A stretch of 64,000 bases of DNA, taken from contig NZ_CP102381.1 in NCBI RefSeq assembly GCF_029201445.1, positions 558,001 to 622,000 on the forward strand, read 5' to 3'. Made by a program: the position numbers and the translations under genes. Shown in pieces: positions 43,748 through 51,553 of this stretch. The notes below the pieces were generated by a model, which ran no database searches, was not told the DNA's origin, and was given only the letters and a program-made list of their open reading frames with translations. Positions within the stretch are counted from its first letter, which is position 1. Each line of letters begins with the position of its first letter. Source of the DNA: Thiomicrorhabdus lithotrophica. GTDB taxonomy: Bacteria; Pseudomonadota; Gammaproteobacteria; Thiomicrospirales; Thiomicrospiraceae.

Positions 43748-44437
43748 TTAGGTCTCACTCCATAGCCTTAAAAGATTGTGATAGAGTTCAGAGAGTTGCA
43801 GTAGTTCTGTATGTTGCGATTGCACGCCAAAATGTTGTCTTAACCCTTGAATAGATTCATCTAATTGATTCAAAAGGGTGCGTTGATAATCATTTTTTAT
43901 AAGGCTCTGAATCCACATAAAAGAAGCGATGCGTTGTCCTGCGGTAACGGGCAGCACTTGATGTAAAGCCCCTGAAGAGTAAAGAATCATATCTCCCGCC
44001 TTAAGTTTGATTTCTTGTACGCCCATACCTGTATCTATTTGTAGCTCGCCACCTTGGTAACTATCAGGTTGATTTAAAAAGAGTGTTGCAGAGAGGTCAG
44101 CCCTAATGGATTGTCCATTATATGGGTGCGTTAATACTGCACTATCGACATGCGCGCCGTAAAATCCGCCATCTTGGTAGAGGTTGAATTTGGGAGGGTA
44201 AAATACGTTAGGCAAGGCTTTAGAAATAAAGTCAGGGTTTTGCATTAAACGTTGTTCTACTCTTTGACTAAGCGATTTGGTAATCTTATTTTCATCGTCT
44301 AACTGTAAGTTTTGTTTAACATTTTTTGCAAGATTACCTGCTGTTTTAGCCCCTCCAATCCAAACAGATTTTTGCATTTGTTCAAGGAGTTCGGCTACTT
44401 CCTGTTGAGTTAAAACGTTTTCAATAATGGTAAACAT
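43748..44437 (-). CDS. PKHD-type Fe(II) dioxygenase, PiuC/YbiX-like
   Basis: This 229-residue 2-oxoglutarate dioxygenase begins MFTIIENVLTQQEVAELLE and contains WIGGAKTAGNLAKNVKQN. The metal site is FYGAHVDSAV (HxD) with the distal His in SGALHQVLPVTAGQRIASF and an Arg for 2-oxoglutarate. This is the YbiX/PiuC family, which is regularly found beside TonB-dependent catecholate receptors and is iron-regulated. Its exact role in iron uptake is unsettled. It lies 9 nt after the alpha-hydroxy-acid oxidase. Confidence 0.92.
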   Translation of the reverse strand: MFTIIENVLTQQEVAELLEQMQKSVWIGGAKTAGNLAKNVKQNLQLDDENKITKSLSQRVEQRLMQNPDFISKALPNVFYPPKFNLYQDGGFYGAHVDSAVLTHPYNGQSIRADLSATLFLNQPDSYQGGELQIDTGMGVQEIKLKAGDMILYSSGALHQVLPVTAGQRIASFMWIQSLIKNDYQRTLLNQLDESIQGLRQHFGVQSQHTELLQLSELYHNLLRLWSET

Positions 44438-44446
44438 AACAAGCTC

Positions 44447-45559
44447 CTAGAGTGATTGTTGTATTTGTGTAGGCTGGATAAAAAGTTTATCAGCCCTGAT
44501 ATCAGTCAGATTCTTACAGCCTGTTAAAGCCATGCAAAGGTGAAGCTCTTCAATCAATAGTTTAAGCATATGAGCTACGCCTACTGCTCCGCCTACTGCT
44601 AAAGCATAAATTTGTAAACGACCTAACATGACTGCATTGGCGCCCATTGCCAGTGCTTTAAACACATCATAACCATCACGAATGCCACTATCCATTAAGA
44701 TTGTAAAGTCTTTACCAACGGCTTTGCGAATGGCAGGTAATACTCTTAACGGGCTGGGGCTATTATCTAAAGCTCTTCCCCCGTGATTAGAAACCACAAT
44801 ACCTGTAACTCCCATCTGTTTTAGTTGAATGGCGTCGTCTGGATGCATGACTCCTTTTACCCAAACAGGGATTGGTGATTGCTTAATCCAATTGCCAAGA
44901 GACTGCCAATTCGGTGCTTGCGCCATTAGGCCTTGAAAAAGCGTTTTACCTGTAGGGTTTTGATTATGATCATAATCTCGCAAATTAACGGCTTCAACTT
45001 GTTGATGTAAAACAAACCCTAGCCTGCGTGCTTTTAGTGAAACCGACTGTACCGAGGTGTCTAGGGTAATCATTATGGCTTGATAACCAGCCTCAACCGC
45101 ACGATTTATAAGAGCTTGATTAGCGGCATCATCATTTTGCAAATAGAGCTGAAACAGCTTGCATGGAGGGGCCGCTTGGGCTACCTTTTCTAAACTTTGT
45201 GATGAAAGGGTGCTTACAACAGAGCCAATCCCCGAGGTTTTGGCAGCTTGAGCAGTGGCAATTTCACCTTGTGGATCAACAAGGCTTTGATAAGCCACTG
45301 GAGCTAACAAAATGGGCGCGGCTAAAGTTTGATTAAATAGAGTGAGCTCACTACTGCCTTTTGACACATCATTGAGGAGACGAGAGTTAAGTTGTATTTC
45401 ATGAAATGCTTTGCGATTGTCTGCCAAGCTATGTTCTTGACCGCTGCCACCGCTGAGATATGCAAATAGTCCTTTTTCAAGATAGGATTCAGCCAATTGC
45501 TCGTAGTCTTGAGGGCAAAAAGCGTTTTGTGCCAGTTGTTGTGGAGAAAAAAGTCTCAT
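44447..45559 (-). CDS. FMN-dependent alpha-hydroxy-acid dehydrogenase/oxidase
   Basis: This 370-residue protein of the LldD/lactate oxidase family has the N-terminal YLSGGSGQEHSLADNRKAF, LLAPVAYQSLVDPQGE, LFQLYLQND, and the active-site SNHGGRALDNSPSPL with the catalytic His. ILMDSGIRDGYDVFKALAMGANAVMLGR binds the FMN phosphate. It oxidises an L-2-hydroxy acid such as lactate. Its place inside an iron-uptake operon is unusual. ATG 45559 has a weak GAG upstream, and TTG 45571 is an alternative. It probably acts in the cytoplasm. Confidence 0.87.
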   Translation of the reverse strand: MRLFSPQQLAQNAFCPQDYEQLAESYLEKGLFAYLSGGSGQEHSLADNRKAFHEIQLNSRLLNDVSKGSSELTLFNQTLAAPILLAPVAYQSLVDPQGEIATAQAAKTSGIGSVVSTLSSQSLEKVAQAAPPCKLFQLYLQNDDAANQALINRAVEAGYQAIMITLDTSVQSVSLKARRLGFVLHQQVEAVNLRDYDHNQNPTGKTLFQGLMAQAPNWQSLGNWIKQSPIPVWVKGVMHPDDAIQLKQMGVTGIVVSNHGGRALDNSPSPLRVLPAIRKAVGKDFTILMDSGIRDGYDVFKALAMGANAVMLGRLQIYALAVGGAVGVAHMLKLLIEELHLCMALTGCKNLTDIRADKLFIQPTQIQQSL

Positions 45560-45587
45560 CTGTTTGCTCAATTTTTAGGTATATACA

Positions 45588-45663
45588 CCCATAGCTTTAC
45601 AGACTTTTTAAAAATCTGCACAGCTATGGGGGCGCCAACTCAACGTAATTAAGTGGAGTTGGC
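45588..45663. other. Two intercistronic hairpins between receptor and oxidase genes
   Basis: GCCAACTC pairs with GAGTTGGC (45634-45641 and 45656-45663). CCCATAGCT pairs with AGCTATGGG (45588-45596 and 45622-45630), and the latter encloses CAGAcTTTTT/AAAAAtCTG. Neither has a T-tract on the - strand, so these look more like mRNA-processing or attenuation stems than a full terminator. Confidence 0.55.
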
Positions 45664-45700
45664 TAGTTAATATAATTGCTTATTAAAATTTAATTAAAGC

Positions 45701-48022
45701 TTAAAAATCATAGTTAAGGGTTACACGGTAGTTTCGAGCATCGCCTTTATAAAGGAATGATCCAGAACGGTAACCAGCTAAATAATAATCTTCATCAAGT
45801 AGATTATTGATATTGAATCGTACATCTACGTTTTTATTGAAACGATAGTTTGCAAAGGCATCAAATACCCAATACTCAGGAATTGGTTGGCTGTATTCGC
45901 CCGTTGTAGAGCTATATCCTGCTGCTGTATCTGGTTGCCCCGCGTATTTTTTGCTTTCATATTTAGCCGCACCACCGAGTTCAAATTTATCGGTAAATCG
46001 ATATTTAAGTTGAGCGCTTGCAGTGTTATCTGCGAAGTTACTCAAAGTTTTACCAATATTGTCCTGGGTTGCTGAGTCGAGTACTTCAGCATTCATAATG
46101 GCAAGGCCAATTTGCCCAGAAAGTTTGTCTGTAATATTCCCTGTTAAACCTAGTTCAATTCCTTGCACCTGGTTTTTACCCGTGTTGAAGGAGCCAGTGG
46201 ATTCATAACCTGAACCTTCCATAACATCAGATTTTTCAATATGAAATACTGAAGCAGAGGCCAAAACTTTACCATCATTAAATTGCCATTTTGTACCTAG
46301 CTCGATACTGGTGGTTTTTTCAGGTTTAGATGACATAGAGCCGCTGCTGTCAATAGCTGCACCGCCGTATCCAGAGCTAGTACCAACATCAGATTCACCA
46401 CCGTTAATATCTGAGGCCGTTGCATAAGAGGCGTAAATATTGGCATTAGGTCTGATTTTATAAGTTGCCCCTAAGTGATAGTTCCAAATACCAGAGGAGT
46501 CTTTGAACTCTCCCTCTTCTCTAGGAGTGCCACCACGTCCGTCACCATCATGGTCCCAGTAAGCTTTTAGGTTGTAATCGTAGATGTCGTAACGTAGCCC
46601 AGCAAAAGCAGTTAATTTATCGGTTAAATCCACTGTGTCCATTGCAGAGAAAGACAGGGTTTTAATTTGCCAGTCGGAATCCCAATCATCTTTTGTGGCT
46701 AACGAACGATCCAGGGTGTTGTTTAGCTGATAGTCACTAAATGAGACTCCAGAGAGGCTGGTTGTCGCACCATTAAAATCATAAGTGCCGTTGACTACTT
46801 TATGGTCTGAGTATTCAGCACCCAATAAAAACTCGTGTTTTTTACCGCTAATCCATTTATCGATATGTAGGTTGGTTTGGTTAACAAAGTAATCCACTTC
46901 TTGCCAGCCGTTGTGGGTCGATAATCTTAAAGTATCAACCCCGTCTGCACGTGCTCCTGTAGCAATATAGCCGTTTTCTGTGGTTCCAAAACGGGTAGCA
47001 TTGGTGAGCTTCATGTCTTCATCAATTTGATATTCAATGCGGCCTGTAATGGTAGTGACCTCGGATTCTAAAAAGTCGCCATCTTGAGTATAGACAGGCG
47101 CATCATCAACCGGTTTACGATTGGGTACAGTACCATCTAAAAAACTTCCTAAATCTGGCTTGTCTTCAGCTTTTAAGTAATAAATATCACCCGTTAATTT
47201 CAATTTATTCGTTGGTGTATGAGTGGCAGAAAGTGCAATACCTTGACGTTCACGGTCGGCAGGGTCTCGATCAGGTACCCCTTCATAACCGTATAGTACG
47301 TTAGCGCGAACTGCAGTGTCTTGGTTGATAACGTGGTTGCTGTCTAGGGTGACACGAGTGTGTTGGTCACTGCCAACTCCTGTTGAAATTTTAGTAAAAT
47401 CGTACTCTGGATTTGCTTGTTTTGTGATGGAATTAATCGCACCACCCGTTGTACCGCGACCACCAAAGCTTGAGTCAGGGCCTTTTGATACTTCAACTTG
47501 CTCGGTGGCAAAACTTTCACGAATGGTCATGCCTGGATCACGTAAGCCATCAACAAACACGTCTGAACGCGCTTCTTGACCACGAATAATATAGCGGTCA
47601 CCGAAGGCGTTACCGTTTTCACCTGTACCTAAAGTAATGCCTGGCATACCGTCTAGGATTTCACGAAGATCGGTATCACCCGACTCTTCAATTTGGGTTT
47701 TGGTGATGACTTGAATGTTTTTTGGCAAATCAGCAATGTCACGTTTATAACGGTCATCGCCCGATTTTTTTGCTTTATATGGAGCTCCTTCTTCAGCATA
47801 AGGATTGCTATCAATTGTGCGTTCTTCAACCTGTAATTTATCCAGTTGAAATACCTCTTCTTGTGCATAAACCGTAGTGGCCGCCATAGTGGTTGCCAAG
47901 CCAATACTCATAGCCGTAGCATAGGCTTTAGGTTGAGACTTTCGTAAAGAGGTTTGAGCGTTAAAGCACACATTGTGACGGTTCGCTGCTTGTTTTTTAG
48001 CAGAGAGTCGCTGATTATTCAT
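45701..48022 (-). CDS. TonB-dependent siderophore receptor (catecholate type)
   Basis: This is a 773-residue outer-membrane receptor. A long N-terminal signal region ends near TTVYAQEE. The plug follows, with DLPKNIQVITKTQIEESGDTDLREIL, DRYIIRGQEARSDVFVDGLRD and QVEVSKGPDSSFGGRGTTGG. A 22-strand barrel ends in YRVTLNYDF with the terminal Phe. A TonB-box-like stretch (EEVFQLDKLQVEE) lies just after the signal. FiuA/PiuA-like receptors share these features. ATG 48022 with GGAG upstream is preferred to the frame start 21 codons earlier. It is followed by PiuC-like and oxidase genes. Confidence 0.93.
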   Translation of the reverse strand: MNNQRLSAKKQAANRHNVCFNAQTSLRKSQPKAYATAMSIGLATTMAATTVYAQEEVFQLDKLQVEERTIDSNPYAEEGAPYKAKKSGDDRYKRDIADLPKNIQVITKTQIEESGDTDLREILDGMPGITLGTGENGNAFGDRYIIRGQEARSDVFVDGLRDPGMTIRESFATEQVEVSKGPDSSFGGRGTTGGAINSITKQANPEYDFTKISTGVGSDQHTRVTLDSNHVINQDTAVRANVLYGYEGVPDRDPADRERQGIALSATHTPTNKLKLTGDIYYLKAEDKPDLGSFLDGTVPNRKPVDDAPVYTQDGDFLESEVTTITGRIEYQIDEDMKLTNATRFGTTENGYIATGARADGVDTLRLSTHNGWQEVDYFVNQTNLHIDKWISGKKHEFLLGAEYSDHKVVNGTYDFNGATTSLSGVSFSDYQLNNTLDRSLATKDDWDSDWQIKTLSFSAMDTVDLTDKLTAFAGLRYDIYDYNLKAYWDHDGDGRGGTPREEGEFKDSSGIWNYHLGATYKIRPNANIYASYATASDINGGESDVGTSSGYGGAAIDSSGSMSSKPEKTTSIELGTKWQFNDGKVLASASVFHIEKSDVMEGSGYESTGSFNTGKNQVQGIELGLTGNITDKLSGQIGLAIMNAEVLDSATQDNIGKTLSNFADNTASAQLKYRFTDKFELGGAAKYESKKYAGQPDTAAGYSSTTGEYSQPIPEYWVFDAFANYRFNKNVDVRFNINNLLDEDYYLAGYRSGSFLYKGDARNYRVTLNYDF

Positions 48023-48124
48023 GTTTTTTCTCCGTTTAGTAGCCCTGTGAAACAGGTATTTATTTTTGACCTTGGCCCCGCTCAAAAAACCGTAGTCAGT
48101 TAAAGTTATCCGTTAGGCGATTGC

Positions 48125-48946
48125 TTAACGGGTGATTAATGAAAAATCAATCGGTAAAGCGATGGTAATGCGTTCACGATTGAGCTCTTTTGGAATCACT
48201 GGCAAAGGTGCAGCACGTTGCACCATTTGAAGTGCAGCTTGATCCAATGCCGTGTTTCCTGATGACTTCGTAATTTTGATGTCCAATAATTCACCTTGAC
48301 GATTAGCGGTGAACTTGATCTCTACTACTCCTTCTACCTTGTCCTTTTTGAGTGCTGAAGGATATTGTTTGTGTGCATTCAACCAGTTTTTTAGGGCACT
48401 AAAATAACGGTTTGGACTGACATTAGCAGTATTAGGGCGTGAAATTTTTGCTGGTGTGACTAAATCACTCGCATTAGCCTTGGCTGTTTCAATATCGGCT
48501 TGAGACGTTTCGGTGATGACATCTTTTTGTAGTTCTGGTTCAGACTTAGGTTCAGACTTAGGTTCAGACTTAGGTTCAGACTTAGGTTCAGACTTAGGTT
48601 CAGACTTAGGTTCAGACTTAGGTTCAGACTTAGGTTCAGACTTAGGTTCAGACTTAGGTTCAGACTTAGGTTCAGACTTAGGTTCAGACTTAGGTTCAGA
48701 CTTAGGTTCAGACTTAGGTTCAGACTTAGGTTCAGGCTTAGGTTCAGACTTAGGTTCAGACTTAGGTTCAGGCTTAGGTTCAGAGTCTAGAGAGATACTG
48801 TCTAAATCTATTTCTGTCAGTTGCAGTTGTGCTGAGCCATTGTCTAATTCAATAGGTGCTAGCTGATGATCCACCAGGAATAGATAGATTCCTCCGTGCA
48901 GAAGTAGGGCACCCAGCAGTGCCACTGTCCAGTTCATTATGCTCAT
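48125..48946 (-). CDS. tonB: TonB energy transducer with long (Lys-Ser-Glu-Pro)n linker
   Basis: This 273-residue protein has one N-terminal membrane anchor (NWTVALLGALLLHGGIYLFLV). A periplasmic linker of repeated EPKSEPKS units (about residues 52-138) follows. The C-terminal TonB domain has YPSALKKDKVEGVVEIKFTA and SSGNTALDQAALQMVQ. It transmits proton-motive force from ExbB/ExbD to the receptor encoded next. ATG 48946 lies just after the exbD stop, with AAAGG upstream. The linker is encoded by a 12-bp tandem array, so its length may differ between strains without shifting the frame. Confidence 0.95.
   Translation of the reverse strand: MSIMNWTVALLGALLLHGGIYLFLVDHQLAPIELDNGSAQLQLTEIDLDSISLDSEPKPEPKSEPKSEPKPEPKSEPKSEPKSEPKSEPKSEPKSEPKSEPKSEPKSEPKSEPKSEPKSEPKSEPKSEPKSEPKSEPELQKDVITETSQADIETAKANASDLVTPAKISRPNTANVSPNRYFSALKNWLNAHKQYPSALKKDKVEGVVEIKFTANRQGELLDIKITKSSGNTALDQAALQMVQRAAPLPVIPKELNRERITIALPIDFSLITR
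48541..48780. repeat. 12-bp tandem repeat in tonB, 20 units
   Basis: The + strand repeats CAGACTTAGGTT 20 times in a row, with only two units changed (CAGGCTTAGGTT, at the second and fifth units of the last 60 bp). Part units flank the array. On the coding strand each unit gives Glu-Pro-Lys-Ser (Glu-Pro-Lys-Pro in the variants). The near-identity of units implies recent expansion by slippage or recombination. Confidence 0.97.
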
Positions 48947-48947
48947 A

Positions 48948-49382
48948 TCAACGGGCCTTTTGAGTAACAAGGTGTACCTTTTGCCACTCTAGCTGTTTAA
49001 GGGTTGATAAAAGTTTATTAAGCTGCGCTATCGTTGCACGTTGATCCACATAAACAGCAAGATTTAAAGTATCTTTAGGAGAGATTTCTTGTTGCTGTTG
49101 AAGTTTGCTGAGCAGGTCGTTAGCGCTGTATGGTTCACCATAAATTAACCATTGATTGTTAGCATCAAGAGTCACTTGATACGCTCTATCAAGGTATTTT
49201 TCTTGTTTTTCGGTCTGCGTTAAGCTTACTTCGGTTGTTTGCGGGCTTTGAATTTGCCCAGCAATCATAAAAAAAATAAGCAGTAAAAAAACGATGTTAA
49301 TCATTGGGATGAGATTACTGTCCAAGTCAATCGGTTGGCTTGGTTTTACTAAAATTTTTATTGGTCTAGGTGAGTTGTTCAT
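48948..49382 (-). CDS. exbD: ExbD/TolR-family protein (second copy)
   Basis: This 144-residue protein has one membrane helix near the N-terminus. The motif SNLIPMINIVFLLLIFFMIAGQ carries an Asn-Ile where ExbD usually has the proton-path Asp-Val (LIDVVF). The C-terminal periplasmic part (YVDQRATIAQLNKLLSTL) is normal for the family. It overlaps the first exbD by 4 nt (ATGA) and is followed 1 nt later by tonB. The usual channel Asp therefore appears absent in this copy but present in the other, which suggests unequal roles. Confidence 0.88.
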   Translation of the reverse strand: MNNSPRPIKILVKPSQPIDLDSNLIPMINIVFLLLIFFMIAGQIQSPQTTEVSLTQTEKQEKYLDRAYQVTLDANNQWLIYGEPYSANDLLSKLQQQQEISPKDTLNLAVYVDQRATIAQLNKLLSTLKQLEWQKVHLVTQKAR

Positions 49383-49831
49383 AGCAAACTCTCAACAGGG
49401 CCGATAACTTGGTTTGATTCTATTATTTCACTACCTATAGAGAGCTGGATGCCAATGCTTTTAAAGTAGTCAATGGCCTCTATTACAGTTTTAACTGTAG
49501 TTTGAGAATAGGGATGTAGCTTTACTTCTTGGTCTAGAGTCATTTTGCGAAATTCAGCTTGAGTGAAGTCTTTAAAATATTTTGGCTGAGCAAAGTGCGC
49601 AGCAATTTCAGAATTACCTGTAAAAGTAATTTGGCCATGTTGATCAATAATTAGCGCATTTATCATTGAATCTTGATTGTTGGTAGTTTGTGATTGGGAT
49701 ATCTGCAACGGAATAGATTGCCACTGTACAAATTGCGTGGTCAGCATAAAAAACATCAACAGAATAAACACCACATCGATTAATGCGGTTAGGCTTATTT
49801 TGCGTTTTTTTGCAGTGTAGGTCAGTTGCAT
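49379..49831 (-). CDS. exbD: ExbD/TolR-family protein (first copy)
   Basis: This 150-residue protein has ISLTALIDVVFILLMFFMLTTQF, the classic ExbD helix with the essential Asp. A periplasmic domain with AEFRKMTLDQEVKLHPYSQ and VIEAIDYFKSIGI follows. It forms the proton channel with ExbB. It lies 38 nt after exbB. Two exbD genes in one operon are known in several proteobacteria. Confidence 0.9.
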   Translation of the reverse strand: MQLTYTAKKRKISLTALIDVVFILLMFFMLTTQFVQWQSIPLQISQSQTTNNQDSMINALIIDQHGQITFTGNSEIAAHFAQPKYFKDFTQAEFRKMTLDQEVKLHPYSQTTVKTVIEAIDYFKSIGIQLSIGSEIIESNQVIGPVESLL

Positions 49832-49869
49832 AATGAGTCTTGAATACCTGTTATAAAATTAATTACTTA

Positions 49870-50472
49870 TTAATCACGGTTAGGGTGAAAAGCCAATTGC
49901 AAATGGTTATTGATGTGGTGTGCATGCGCCTCTAGCTGGCGTTCAAAATACTGGTGAAACATGGCTATTGGAATAGCCACAATCAATCCTGCTGCTGTAG
50001 TGAGAAGTGCTTGCCAAATACCACCAGAAAGAACCGAAGGGTCAATTTGGCTGCCTGCTTGTTCCATGGCTTGAAACGCGGCAATCATGCCAATAACCGT
50101 ACCAAGCAAACCTAGTAATGGGGCGATCATGGCAAGGACTTCAAGCACTTTAAGATGTTTGCCCAATTCAAAGAGTTGGCTTTGGCCTTGTCTAAAAGCA
50201 TTTTGTATTGCGTGGCTCTCATAGAGTTTATCCTTCCATTCGGCAAGTATTTCTGTACTCGGATAGTGGTTGCTCTTGGCGATGTTGCCTAGGTTTTCAC
50301 TGTTGAGTTGAATATTGTGTTCGAGTTCTTTGGATAAAAGTACGGCCTGTTTGTGGCTGTATTTAGAAAAAAACCAAAGCTTAATGAGAATAATCGTTGT
50401 AGCGATCACAGAAAAACCAATCAAAATCCAGACGATTACACCGCCATTTATAAGCATGTTTTGTAGAGTCAC
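49870..50472 (-). CDS. exbB: MotA/TolQ/ExbB proton channel family protein
   Basis: This 200-residue inner-membrane protein has three helices: an N-terminal one (VIWILIGFSVIATTIILI) and two C-terminal ones around LAMIAPLLGLLGTVIGMIAAF and ALLTTAAGLIVAIPIAMFHQYF. The GLLGTVxG and TTAAGLxVAIP motifs are diagnostic. It starts at GTG 50472. It heads the exbB-exbD-exbD-tonB-receptor operon, and a Fur-like site lies upstream. Confidence 0.93.
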   Translation of the reverse strand: MTLQNMLINGGVIVWILIGFSVIATTIILIKLWFFSKYSHKQAVLLSKELEHNIQLNSENLGNIAKSNHYPSTEILAEWKDKLYESHAIQNAFRQGQSQLFELGKHLKVLEVLAMIAPLLGLLGTVIGMIAAFQAMEQAGSQIDPSVLSGGIWQALLTTAAGLIVAIPIAMFHQYFERQLEAHAHHINNHLQLAFHPNRD

Positions 50473-50522
50473 TTAAGTACCTTTAAATCCATAATTTGCA
50501 TTAAATAAATGCATATCTAAAT

Positions 50523-50541
50523 AATAATGATTCGTATTATT
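50523..50541 (-). promoter_or_regulatory. Fur-box-like site upstream of exbB
   Basis: AATAATGATTCGTATTATT matches the Fur consensus at about 13 of 19 positions by my count. It lies 50-70 nt before the exbB start and is symmetric. It would put the whole exbB-to-piuC run under iron control. Confidence 0.65.
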
Positions 50542-50544
50542 AAA

Positions 50545-51135
50545 CAATAATGAGTAGTAATCAATAAAAAGTTATAAAAAATGTACTTATTTTTTACGAA
50601 TTGTTATGTTTAGCAGGACGTTTTAAGTCTATTTATGGCGCAAACAACACTTATTAAGTACGGATAAGTTAGTCAGTACTAAGGGCCTAAAATTTTCTTG
50701 AATATATGGTTATGTTAAGAATTAGCTATTTCGAAAGAGAAATGAAAGTGTTAAATAAAGAAGAGGGTTCTCGTTTTACAAGCCTAACGTTAACAAGAGG
50801 TTATCGAGAATAAACAGTACACTATAATTTAGTAAATAGCTTCCAAAGACAGTGCTGTTTCCATTTAAGAGAATCAGCAACTACGCAAAGATATAATCAT
50901 TGTCATTAGATAAAAGTACATTAAATCGTCATTTCATCTGAGACTTGTTGAATCATGTCTTGAGTGTAGGGCATTTGAATTTTTGTTTGTAGCGCGTCTT
51001 GAGTTTAGGGTAGAGTTTAGAAAATTTAAAATAGAAAACCAGGTGAATAGAATCTAGCTAGGGTTTCTAGTGGTCTTAATTTGAACTTGAAATGTGTTTT
51101 TGAATTTTTAGCTTATTGAATATAAGCAAAACAAT
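50545..51135. other. Intergenic region between exbB and the tRNA pair
   Basis: I see no coding frame, RNA or repeat in this AT-rich stretch beyond short hairpins next to tRNA-Val (GCTTAT/ATAAGC near 51120) that lack a T-tract. Confidence 0.5.
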
Positions 51136-51212
51136 TGGTACGACCGAGTGGATTCGAACCACCGACCCCCACCATGTCAAGGTGGTGCTCTAACCAACTG
51201 AGCTACGGTCGT
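51136..51212 (-). tRNA. tRNA-Val (GAC)
   Basis: This is a 77-nt cloverleaf on the - strand. The acceptor ACGACCG pairs with CGGTCGT and CCA is encoded. The anticodon loop TTGACAT gives GAC (Val), and the T loop is TTCGAAT. It follows tRNA-Leu by 28 nt and is probably co-transcribed with it. Confidence 0.96.
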
Positions 51213-51240
51213 ACAATATAGAGGTGCGACAAATCTAATG

Positions 51241-51327
51241 TGGTACCAGTGGGCGGACTCGAACCGCCACGCTATCACTAGCAACGGATTTTGAATCCGT
51301 CATGTCTACCAATTTCATCACACTGGC
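51241..51327 (-). tRNA. tRNA-Leu (CAA)
   Basis: This is an 87-nt class II tRNA. The acceptor GCCAGTG pairs with CACTGGT. Anticodon stem ACGGA/TCCGT flanks loop TTCAAAA, giving CAA (Leu). A long variable arm (TGCTAGTGATAGCG) and encoded CCA are present. It is first after the strong promoter at 51346-51374. Confidence 0.96.
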
Positions 51328-51345
51328 ATTAGTTTGTGGTCGCGG

Positions 51346-51374
51346 ATTATAGAGTTTAAAGCCAGGCCTGTCAA
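51346..51374 (-). promoter_or_regulatory. Consensus sigma70 promoter of the tRNA-Leu/tRNA-Val unit
   Basis: On the - strand TTGACA (51374-51369) and TATAAT (51351-51346) are perfect hexamers with 17-bp spacing, followed by a GC-rich discriminator CCGCGACC. A copy of the dispersed core CAGGCCTG (51363-51370) starts in the -35 hexamer. Confidence 0.93.
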
Positions 51375-51553
51375 ATTTATCTAATAATATAAAACGTTTG
51401 GAATTACTGAATTATATAAGTAAAAAAATGTATGTAGGTATTGCGTATATAGGGGATTATTAGGTCGTGGATAAAATTTCTTGTTTTGACTTGGGTATAA
51501 GAATAAATAATACTTCGCAACAAATTTAACTTATGAAGTTTTAGAGGATTTGA

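Noticed and set aside
43516..43854. 112-residue + strand frame next to fbpA
   Set aside because: It runs through the 76-bp inverted-repeat element and antisense into the PiuC-like gene, starts at a weak codon and has no family features.
48541..48780. Tandem array as a CRISPR
   Set aside because: Units are 12 bp and contiguous with no spacers, and the array is in frame inside tonB.
48541..48780. Array as an on/off phase-variation tract
   Set aside because: The unit length is a multiple of three, so copy-number change alters length but not frame.
48513..48866. GSDLGSDLG-repeat frame on the + strand, which looks like an RTX or glycine-rich protein
   Set aside because: It is the antisense reading of the tonB 12-bp array. 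TonB on the other strand has a full anchor, linker and C-terminal domain.
50545..51135. Hidden gene or RNA in the gap between exbB and the tRNAs
   Set aside because: No frame with plausible start and composition, and no tRNA-like or strong hairpin structure was found.
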